Origin: a virus
Direction: 5' to 3' (one strand)
Virus record (IMG/VR): IMGVR_UViG_3300047469_000197
Location: 1-64,000 of that record
Length of the DNA: 64,000 nucleotides
A program made the position numbers and the translations under genes. This document shows positions 58,561-64,000 of this stretch, one piece after another. Numbering within the stretch: position 1 is the first letter of the stretch; each line of letters begins with the position of its first letter. The notes below the pieces were generated by a model. It was not told the DNA's origin. It was given only the letters and a program-made list of their open reading frames with translations, and searched no databases.

Positions 58561-59376
58561 ATGAACGTTACTATCGCCGCTAAAACTTTCCAGATTGCAC
58601 AAGCCGCTTACCTGAACCTGAGCAAGAAAAACGAAACTCTGCGCAGCACTAAAGCGCTCATCAATGAAAAGCTGGACGAAGTACGCAGTAGCGGCCAGTT
58701 TTCACAAGCTAATAACCTGGACATGTATCACGTGTTCAAAAGCGTCCTTATGGCTCACCGCGTTGAAGCCGCCCGCAACGCGCTTAAGGATCAAATGCAT
58801 GGCGCTCGCCTGTGCCTGATGCTGGGCGACCACTCCAGGTTGTCTGAGACGCAGCCTGTCGTTGTTTCTTATCAGCTCATCCTTGAGGCAATCGCACTTG
58901 CCAAGCACCTGATGGACGCTTGCGGCTGGCCTTTTGAAGATGCAGCTGCTGAGTTCTCAGGCCGCACCGGCATGGTGTACGAACCCACGTCCAAGGCAGA
59001 TTTCATGCAGTACCTGTCAGTTAACCTGGAGAACTGCACGGACGAATCAACTGAAGCAAAAAAGCCAGCTAAGGCACCAGTCACTCCGACAGACCAAAAG
59101 GTCTGCCGCATCAGCGCGCGTGTGGCATTTCTGGAGGCTTACGCCACTGAGATTGGTGATAACCCTACTTCACAGGAAAACACGCTTCTGCGTCTGTTTG
59201 TGCGCGCTGGCGACCAGTTGCCAATTGATGGCGGTAAAGCGTGGTTTTACAGATCTTGGCGGCAGGTCGACATTATCCGCGGGGATGATGGCGGCTACGA
59301 CATGATGGTGTGGGAGATGATCAATAAAGACACCGCCACTCACGCAGTAGTAGAGCGCCTGATTATCGAAGCCTGA
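58561..59376 (+). CDS. Unknown 271-residue protein
   Basis: From ATG 58561, with GAGAAACGA upstream; an earlier ATG at 58495 lies in the palindrome and is less likely. Helical N-terminal two thirds (FQIAQAAYLNLSKKNETL), then a Lys/Pro linker (AKKPAKAPVTPTD) near 185 and a small C-terminal domain with WFYRSWRQVDIIRGDDGG. Divergent from the small-gene operon and probably separately controlled. Confidence 0.6.
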   Translation: MNVTIAAKTFQIAQAAYLNLSKKNETLRSTKALINEKLDEVRSSGQFSQANNLDMYHVFKSVLMAHRVEAARNALKDQMHGARLCLMLGDHSRLSETQPVVVSYQLILEAIALAKHLMDACGWPFEDAAAEFSGRTGMVYEPTSKADFMQYLSVNLENCTDESTEAKKPAKAPVTPTDQKVCRISARVAFLEAYATEIGDNPTSQENTLLRLFVRAGDQLPIDGGKAWFYRSWRQVDIIRGDDGGYDMMVWEMINKDTATHAVVERLIIEA

Positions 59377-59396
59377 TGAATTAACACCATTACGCC

Positions 59397-59410
59397 CCAC
59401 CAGCTGGTGG
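59397..59410. repeat. Palindromic double Chi
   Basis: CCACCAGCTGGTGG in the 58 bp gap between two plus-strand genes. Confidence 0.9.
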
Positions 59411-59434
59411 CGCTTTACTACAGCAGGAGCAGCA

Positions 59435-59644
59435 ATGAAAAAGTTCATCCAGAAAAGAGCCGCCGAGCTTATCCCTGGCGATGTCGTGGTGATGGCTAAT
59501 GAGGTTGAGATACGCGTCCAGACGTGTAGCGTGACCAGTATTGCTGTGACGGTGAAAGATACGAATAACAACACCCGTGAGTGGTCACCATCGTATATCT
59601 GTTACACACTGAACCCGAAGCATCCGGAGTTTGGAACGCCGTGA
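59435..59644 (+). CDS. Small beta-barrel-like protein
   Basis: 69 residues starting MKKFIQKRAAELIPGDVVV, then strands EIRVQTCSVTSIAVTVKD and REWSPSYICYTL. Looks like an SH3/KOW-type small barrel. GCAGGAG precedes the ATG. Ends at a strong terminator. Confidence 0.6.
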   Translation: MKKFIQKRAAELIPGDVVVMANEVEIRVQTCSVTSIAVTVKDTNNNTREWSPSYICYTLNPKHPEFGTP

Positions 59645-59650
59645 ACAAAG

Positions 59651-59672
59651 AACCCGCAAGCGCGGGTTTTTT
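59651..59672 (+). terminator. Terminator after 59435-59644
   Basis: AACCCGC/GCGGGTT stem, four-base loop, followed by TTTT. Confidence 0.85.
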
Positions 59673-59705
59673 ATGGGACAAAGGAATAGCCGCCCTGATG
59701 GGCGG

Positions 59706-59942
59706 TTAATTGCTGGAGGGCTTGCGGGTCACGTCGAAATCCGGGTGGCTGTCGCAAAGCAACAGGAGATAGTGATACTCAATATAACTCAGACTCCGGT
59801 GGGACTTGTTGTCTGACTCTTTTGCCTGCCAGCTGCGGTAATTCATGCCAAAGGCATCTGCCATCTGCTGGAGCGTATATCCAGCCGATTCACGTATCGC
59901 CTTTACCTGTGCGCCTGACGGCGGGATCCAATCTTTAATCAT
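59706..59942 (-). CDS. XRE-like regulator
   Basis: 78 residues. WIPPSGAQVKAIRESAGYTLQQMADAFGMNYRSWQAKES is a helix-turn-helix of the type seen in phage early regulators, followed by LSYIEYHYLLLLCDSHPDF. Candidate binder of the ATGCTC-N4-GAGCAT operators on either side; not shown. Confidence 0.7.
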   Translation of the reverse strand: MIKDWIPPSGAQVKAIRESAGYTLQQMADAFGMNYRSWQAKESDNKSHRSLSYIEYHYLLLLCDSHPDFDVTRKPSSN

Positions 59943-60001
59943 CCTACACCCTTCGATTCTCTGCGCCTGCGAGTGCTTCGCGCTATTGCCGCCATACTAA
60001 C

Positions 60002-60030
60002 AAAAAAGCATGCTCACGGGAGCATGCTTT
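60002..60030 (-). terminator. Terminator after 60053-60349
   Basis: AAAGCATGCTC/GAGCATGCTTT stem with a four-base loop; A-run on the left gives T6 on the minus strand. The arms contain the same ATGCTC/GAGCAT sequence as the nearby palindromes. Confidence 0.85.
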
Positions 60031-60052
60031 CATAGGCTGGTTGCCGGAACTG

Positions 60053-60349
60053 TCAAGCCGTCTTCTTGGCAACCTTCCAGGCCGCTTTGAACGCAGCCAC
60101 CAGATCGACAGGTATCCAGTAGCCGCTACTGTAGCCATCAGAATAGACCGGGCAACGATCGGAGAAATGCCCCCAGGTTTGATAATGCTTGCTGTTGGCG
60201 TAGCAGTAGCAAGGCAGCTCCGTGAGGCTCAGCGCATCCTCAATACGTTCAACGCGATCCCCCTGCTCTTCGGTGCCAACGATAATAAAATACCAAAGGC
60301 CGTCATGCTCCCGGTCATTCGAATTGATGCTTTCACGCTGCAGTCTCAC
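60053..60349 (-). CDS. Unknown 98-residue protein
   Basis: GTG 60349 is the only start in frame. LWYFIIVGTEEQGDRVERIEDALSL near the beginning and YSSGYWIPVDLVAAFKAAWKVAKKTA at the end. No domain known. Between its start and 60547 are two copies of the ATGCTC palindrome, 116 and 146 bases upstream. Confidence 0.55.
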   Translation of the reverse strand: MRLQRESINSNDREHDGLWYFIIVGTEEQGDRVERIEDALSLTELPCYCYANSKHYQTWGHFSDRCPVYSDGYSSGYWIPVDLVAAFKAAWKVAKKTA

Positions 60350-60464
60350 TGTTCAGATCCCCGCGCAAGCAAATCACCGGTGGTCGCGTCTGTATTTGTA
60401 TAAAGGGTCATTTGTCACATCTCTGATGGGTGAGCAGCAACGCGCTGCCCTTAAGATGTAACTT

Positions 60465-60510
60465 ATGCTCAACTGAGCATGTTGGCAAGTTTTTATGCTC
60501 CGCTGAGCAT
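60465..60510. promoter_or_regulatory. Two ATGCTC-N4-GAGCAT palindromes 30 bp apart
   Basis: ATGCTCAACTGAGCAT (60465-60480) and ATGCTCCGCTGAGCAT (60495-60510). Centre spacing of 30 bp, about three helical turns, suits cooperative binding of a dimeric repressor. Upstream of the 60053-60349 gene. Confidence 0.6.
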
Positions 60511-60546
60511 GCTTTACCGTCACGCGTTAATAACGGGACGCTGACG

Positions 60547-60849
60547 CTACTGTGAACCCAGGATACCGCTTATATCTGTTGATAAGCAGTCTTTGTTTTT
60601 TTTCACTATAGCTGCGGCAACCAGCACCCCGGCAATAGTAACCGCTAAAGGAAATGCCAATGTCGTCAAGGTCCCGATAGAAAGGATTTCCACAAGCGTA
60701 TACACCCAGGCCGCAACAACACTGACAGCAATCCCTTTCAGAAAGCGATTAGTTTGTTCTACACCACAGGCATACGATGATTTTTGGTAACAGGCGAGCA
60801 TCACTAAAGACAGAGCAGATAATACAAAGGTTCTTCTTGTTAAGGCCAT
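60547..60849 (-). CDS. Exported/membrane protein of a two-gene cassette
   Basis: 100 residues. N-terminus MALTRRTFVLSALSLVMLAC has a twin Arg, a hydrophobic core and a Cys at 20 in a weak lipobox (MLAC). A second hydrophobic region (about 40-85, GIAVSVVAAWVYTLVEIL and LAFPLAVTIAGVLVAAAIV) would span the membrane twice. Could be an exclusion or surface protein. It follows the 178-residue gene by 9 bp. Confidence 0.6.
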   Translation of the reverse strand: MALTRRTFVLSALSLVMLACYQKSSYACGVEQTNRFLKGIAVSVVAAWVYTLVEILSIGTLTTLAFPLAVTIAGVLVAAAIVKKNKDCLSTDISGILGSQ

Positions 60850-60858
60850 TTGGACGCC

Positions 60859-61395
60859 TCACTTTATCCGGGTAAATACTGGGGTTGCGGTTACGTTATA
60901 GAGTTCGCGCAATGCGAATGATGTCAATATCCCGGAGACTGCAGCCTGTTCGAGGCTGTATCCGGAGTAAACCTTTTCAAGAGGAACGGATGATAGGTAC
61001 CTATCAATGACTTTATGAATGCCATCCATACTTAGCCCTTTTTTGTCATATGTTTCTTTGTAGATTTTTGTCACCAGCCCCATGCGATACTCAGACTTGA
61101 GCTTAAAGATCCTTGTCCAGACGTTTAAATCGGCATCATGTCTCAGCATGTTGGCGAGCAGAACGGGCTCACCTTTTTGTATTCTAGGCACAATTTCTTT
61201 AATAAATTGGTCAACCGAGCTGCCACAAGACACGCTGAAAATAAAAATTTTACTGTCTTTTGTTACCGGGCCAATTGGAAAAGTACTCATGGCCTGAGCG
61301 TCAGTAAGCCCGAAAGTATGGTCTTTTATTGGTTTGACAGACACAAAATTGAAATCATCAATCTTCACTGTTTTAGGTTTGGCGGAAAGATCCAT
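60859..61395 (-). CDS. Unknown protein of a two-gene cassette
   Basis: 178 residues, no membrane segment. Strands and helices with VDQFIKEIVPRIQKGEPVLLANML and YKETYDKKGLSMDGIHKVIDRYLSS. Lower GC and Lys/Ile-rich codon use than neighbours suggest separate acquisition. Upstream (61396-61640) I see no gene I trust. Function unknown. Confidence 0.6.
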   Translation of the reverse strand: MDLSAKPKTVKIDDFNFVSVKPIKDHTFGLTDAQAMSTFPIGPVTKDSKIFIFSVSCGSSVDQFIKEIVPRIQKGEPVLLANMLRHDADLNVWTRIFKLKSEYRMGLVTKIYKETYDKKGLSMDGIHKVIDRYLSSVPLEKVYSGYSLEQAAVSGILTSFALRELYNVTATPVFTRIK

Positions 61396-61643
61396 TTATA
61401 GTTACTCACGGTTACTAACATAATACAAGAGTAGTTGAGTTTTCGCTGCTTGCTCGGCTCGTTAAGGCGTCTGAATATCTGCTATACGAATGATGCCGGT
61501 AGTAAACAAACGCTAAAAGCCATTCAGTACCATCCATTCGATCCTCTCTTTCCTGTTCAGCCGCTGGCGACACTCCTGCTGAGTAATGCACCGTGCCCTT
61601 AGGCATAACAAACATATCTAACATGGAGTTTAGTTTTAGATGT

Positions 61644-61668
61644 AAAAAAGCCCATCACAAAGATGGGC
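61644..61668 (-). terminator. Terminator in the 61.4-61.94 kb gap
   Basis: GCCCATC/GATGGGC with a five-base loop and A6 on the left, T6 on the minus strand. It would end a transcript coming from 61.9 kb. Confidence 0.85.
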
Positions 61669-61715
61669 AAAGACTACACACAGCAATTTCGTTGTTACCA
61701 GATCGCTACATCATA

Positions 61716-61886
61716 ACGGAGAGAACACCGTGAAGCTTTGGGCAACCGCTTGGCTCGGTCGGTGCTCTCTCCTGTTGTGCCCCCGCCTTTTCGCCACGCA
61801 TCGGCGGGGTAATGCGCTTTCTCCAGCTCGCAGACTACCTGCGGCCTTATGGCTAGATTGCAGTGAGCAATAGCTCATTGCAGCCG
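61716..61886 (-). ncRNA. Possible structured RNA
   Basis: Three stems in a row: GGAGAGAACACCG (61719) with CGGTGCTCTCTCC (61760-61772), one mismatch; CCCCGCC with GGCGGGG (61780-61808); TTGCAGTGAGC with GCTCATTGCAG (61858-61882). A minus-strand terminator follows at 61668. No convincing protein fits; a 47-codon plus-strand GTG frame crosses the first stem. Strand is inferred from the terminator. Confidence 0.35.
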
Positions 61887-61935
61887 TGTTCTTTCACACC
61901 GTCACGGGCTGGTTAAGTCTGCCGCTGACTGCCGT

Positions 61936-62112
61936 CTATGGCTGTTTCGTTACTTTTACTTTAAGTGCAGCGTTGATGAACGGCCATGCGAGATATACCG
62001 CCAGACCTATCAGAATGCCGTCAGAGACACGCGACAGGATCATGCTGGTGAAATCCACCAGCACGGACATTACAAGCAATGCCGCAACGAGCAGCAGCTT
62101 AAGATTGAGCAT
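61936..62112 (-). CDS. 58-residue membrane protein
   Basis: From ATG 62112 (MLNLKLLLVAALLVMSVLV), overlapping the TerB-like gene end by 14 bp. Two membrane segments (about 3-20 and 31-48), short basic tail. The longer frame is in TerB coding sequence. Likely works with the TerB-like protein. Confidence 0.55.
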   Translation of the reverse strand: MLNLKLLLVAALLVMSVLVDFTSMILSRVSDGILIGLAVYLAWPFINAALKVKVTKQP

Positions 62113-62539
62113 CGAGGTGATTTTCCAGACGCAATCCGAGAATATTTGCGATCTCTTCCAGCACCTTGCGCTCTTGTGGTTCAACTTCGCCATCTGCTTC
62201 AGCAATTGCAACGGCTACATCAAGCACGTCCTCTGCTTCGCGTGTGTCGTGTTTAACATCTTCGATTTCACGCAGAGCGGCACGACGGCCAATTTTGAAA
62301 TTCGTTTCCAGCTGGCCGATGATCGTGGAGCTGATTCCATTAATTTCAGAGGTGAATGCCGCGAGCGCTGGCTGATTGCGCAGCACCTGCTCAATCTTCG
62401 CCTTCTCTGACGTTTCGCATTCGCCATCGGCATAAGCAACCAGGTAGGCAGCATTCACGACTGCCTGCGCCAGATCGCGCTTCTCAAATTTCTTGATTTC
62501 AGATTTTGCAGCTTTCGCTTTTTTCAGGAGCCCAAACAT
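62099..62539 (-). CDS. TerB-like protein
   Basis: 146 residues. Repeated acidic helices with metal-ligand pattern AYLVAYADGECETSEKAKIEQVL (about 30-52) and VAVAIAEADGEVEPQERKVLEEIANILGL (about 105-133), the TerB signature. TerB proteins belong to stress and phage-defence-associated systems in bacteria. Here it is paired with a small membrane protein, without the other ter genes. Confidence 0.75.
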   Translation of the reverse strand: MFGLLKKAKAAKSEIKKFEKRDLAQAVVNAAYLVAYADGECETSEKAKIEQVLRNQPALAAFTSEINGISSTIIGQLETNFKIGRRAALREIEDVKHDTREAEDVLDVAVAIAEADGEVEPQERKVLEEIANILGLRLENHLDAQS

Positions 62540-62597
62540 ATTCGTTTCCTTCTTTTGGTTGCCCTGGTGAGGCAGAGTTATCGCATTTTATCTGCGG

Positions 62598-62611
62598 CCA
62601 CCAGCTGGTGG
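62598..62611. repeat. Palindromic double Chi
   Basis: CCACCAGCTGGTGG in the 85 bp gap between the TerB-like gene and the 78-residue gene. Confidence 0.9.
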
Positions 62612-62624
62612 CCAAACAGAGGAT

Positions 62625-62861
62625 TTATTCTTCCAGCTGGAGCACGCCATACTGAGAATCTTCTAAATCATTCTCGGCGTAAGCGACCAGGCCGCTGTAC
62701 TCAGGCAAACCCTCATCAGGGAACGCCGGGATCTCAGCGTGCGAGATGATGGCTTTGCGTTCGGCGCTGAAGCCTTCTTTCTCGGTTACGTCTAAATCAA
62801 AAAACTCAGCGAGTGCTTTGATTTGGCTGCAGTTCAGTTCTGCATATGTCTTGCGTTCCAT
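62625..62861 (-). CDS. Unknown acidic 78-residue protein
   Basis: Begins MERKTYAELNCSQIKALAEFFDLDV, ends SQYGVLQLEE. Acidic, helical, cytosolic. Common enterobacterial phage early-region type; no function known. Confidence 0.55.
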   Translation of the reverse strand: MERKTYAELNCSQIKALAEFFDLDVTEKEGFSAERKAIISHAEIPAFPDEGLPEYSGLVAYAENDLEDSQYGVLQLEE

Positions 62862-62891
62862 AGTGCCTCGATAAAAGTGATCGGGGGGTAT

Positions 62892-63269
62892 TTACCTTGC
62901 CAGGCGGTGATAGAAGGCACGCGAAGCAGCTGCGCCGATGCAGAGATTAATACCGGGGCGGTACATATCATCAACGCCGTTCCGCAATTGCTGTGTGAGC
63001 TCTTCCCCGACTAAATCCATACCGCTGGCCTGGATGTCCCGTATAGCTTTGGCGGTGGTCGGCGCGTTTTTACATGCCTTCACTGCCAAAGCCAGCTGTT
63101 CGCGATGTTCTGGTGTCCAGTCGCTTTGACTGTGCACCAGCTGCATAGCCACCTCAAAGACGCGGTACAGGGCCGCGCTTTCAGCCGTAAGGTGTTTAAC
63201 ATTGGCGGTTAATGCCTGGAACTGGTCAATAACCGCCTGTAGTGAGATCGGGAGTGTGTTATCAGTCAT
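62892..63269 (-). CDS. Unknown 125-residue helical protein
   Basis: Helical throughout (LQAVIDQFQALTANVKHLTAESAALYRVFEVAMQ) with GEELTQQLRNGVDDMYRPGINL near the end. Overlaps the next upstream gene by 8 bp. Function unknown. Confidence 0.55.
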   Translation of the reverse strand: MTDNTLPISLQAVIDQFQALTANVKHLTAESAALYRVFEVAMQLVHSQSDWTPEHREQLALAVKACKNAPTTAKAIRDIQASGMDLVGEELTQQLRNGVDDMYRPGINLCIGAAASRAFYHRLAR

Positions 63270-64000
63270 TCTCTACTGTGTGGCGTTGATCTACCGTCAC
63301 GCACCCTTTCGCCATGCTGATTTTTTCAATCTGCGCTTTGGTCGGGTTGTTCGGGAAATAGATGTAATTGGTCTGTCCGCCAATGCGCACATCAGAAAAC
63401 ACGGCACGGAAACGGGAGCCATCGGGCCAGTTAGCATTAGGGCGCATTGTCTCTTTGGTACCGAAGTTCATGTGCCCTGCTTCCCGGAATGAACAGAATT
63501 CATCAGTGATGCGGCGTGACTCCGAACCTGTTGATTCCATCACGTGTACGCGCGCACGGCGGGCCGTAAATTCAACATAGTGTTCGTTGAAATCCTGCTG
63601 TGACGGACGGTGTTTAAAGTGAACGTAATACGCAGCGCCATGCAGATCCGTGTTGAACGGCTCCACCAGGATTTTCCAGTTGTAGCCCTGTACCCAGAAA
63701 CGAGAGTCGTTGATAAAGGATTCAGGCTGGCGGCGAAGCGGCTGCTCTACCCCCTTCACCTTAATCTCTTCAATCGGCGGCATGATTTCACGCTTAGGTT
63801 CAGGAGCCTGTACAGGCGCTGCTTGTGCTACAGGTGCTGGAGTGGCGATGACTTGCGCGGGTTTAATAGGGGCAGAAGATGCCACGCTTTGCGGAGTAGA
63901 CGGGCTTGCCTTGGCGGGTTCGCTAACTACTGCCGCGGGTGCCGTCTCAGTAACAGCCGAATTGAGTACTGAAGCTGCCGCCGCTGGCTTGGCGATCATG
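63262..64000 (-). CDS. Unknown protein, C-terminal part (runs to the window edge)
   Basis: The frame is open to 64000; the ATG at 63999 may be internal. The visible part has an Ala/Pro-rich linker of about 75 residues, then a beta-rich domain (WVQGYNWKILVEPFN, YYVHFKHRPSQQDF, FYVEFTARRARVHVME-like strands, TNYIYFPNNPTKAQIEK). The linker suggests a further N-terminal domain outside the window. Not recognised. Confidence 0.55.
   Translation of the reverse strand, partial: MIAKPAAAASVLNSAVTETAPAAVVSEPAKASPSTPQSVASSAPIKPAQVIATPAPVAQAAPVQAPEPKREIMPPIEEIKVKGVEQPLRRQPESFINDSRFWVQGYNWKILVEPFNTDLHGAAYYVHFKHRPSQQDFNEHYVEFTARRARVHVMESTGSESRRITDEFCSFREAGHMNFGTKETMRPNANWPDGSRFRAVFSDVRIGGQTNYIYFPNNPTKAQIEKISMAKGCVTVDQRHTVEND

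Noticed and set aside
61415-61624. 69-codon minus-strand frame
   Set aside because: No ribosome site and a composition unlike neighbours; lies in a stretch that seems non-coding.
1-64000. tRNA genes
   Set aside because: I looked for GTTCGAATC-like T-arms with matching stems and found none convincing; the 31.8-32.2 kb hairpins do not form cloverleaves. A tRNAscan run would be decisive.
1-64000. CRISPR array or insertion sequence
   Set aside because: No regularly spaced direct repeats and no transposase reading frame with terminal repeats were seen.

Overview
The window is one contiguous piece of a P1-like temperate myovirus that lives as a plasmid in Enterobacterales. The assignment rests on several recognisable parts: a C1-type repressor, a Cre-type recombinase with a 13-8-13 lox-like site, PacA/PacB terminase with clustered TGATCA/G hexamers, a fused C5/N6 methyltransferase like P1 Dmt, an RdgC homologue (P1 HrdC), a Ref-type HNH nuclease, a HumD (UmuD') homologue and a P1-ordered set of tail and head genes. 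Frequent GCTGGTGG (the enterobacterial Chi octamer) fits such a host. I cannot name the species. P1 gene names are given by remembered sequence or gene order and imply distant homology only.

Layout. 1-15.3 kb, minus strand: tail fibre (cut by the left edge), R, gp16, BplA, gp25-like wedge, Sit, tail tube, further tail genes, gp21, sheath gp22, capsid gp23. 15.4-18 kb: spanin pair, PAAR tip and a catalytically degenerate terminase-like ATPase. 18-19.4 kb: a plus-strand three-gene cassette with its own promoter and terminator. 19.4-24.9 kb: a second degenerate terminase-like protein, Dmt, RdgC. 24.9-31.8 kb: baseplate genes interrupted by an orphan methyltransferase. 32.2-37.4 kb: small early genes including Ref. 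37.4-41.4 kb: C8-position gene, cre, cra, an XRE regulator, the lox-like site, a Coi-position gene and c1. 41.4-44.2 kb: pacB, pacA and pac. 44.3-45.9 kb: ParM/ParR partition. 46.3-49.6 kb: two tiny peptides, PrlF/YhaV addiction module, SOS-controlled humD and a Tlde1-like toxin with a membrane partner. 49.7-64 kb: mostly small, tightly overlapping minus-strand genes of unknown function; the last is cut by the right edge.

How it fits together. C1 would hold lysogeny through a scattered asymmetric operator (candidate sequence proposed here). ParMR and PrlF/YhaV would keep the plasmid, doing the jobs that ParABS and Phd/Doc do in P1. Cre/lox would resolve dimers and circularise incoming DNA. 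Dmt would methylate GATC sites in pac and so could gate packaging by PacAB. The Chi density (about 76 sites by eye) would turn RecBCD from a destroyer into a recombination partner for linear phage DNA. No replication initiator (RepA, RepL) was recognised; it presumably lies outside the window.
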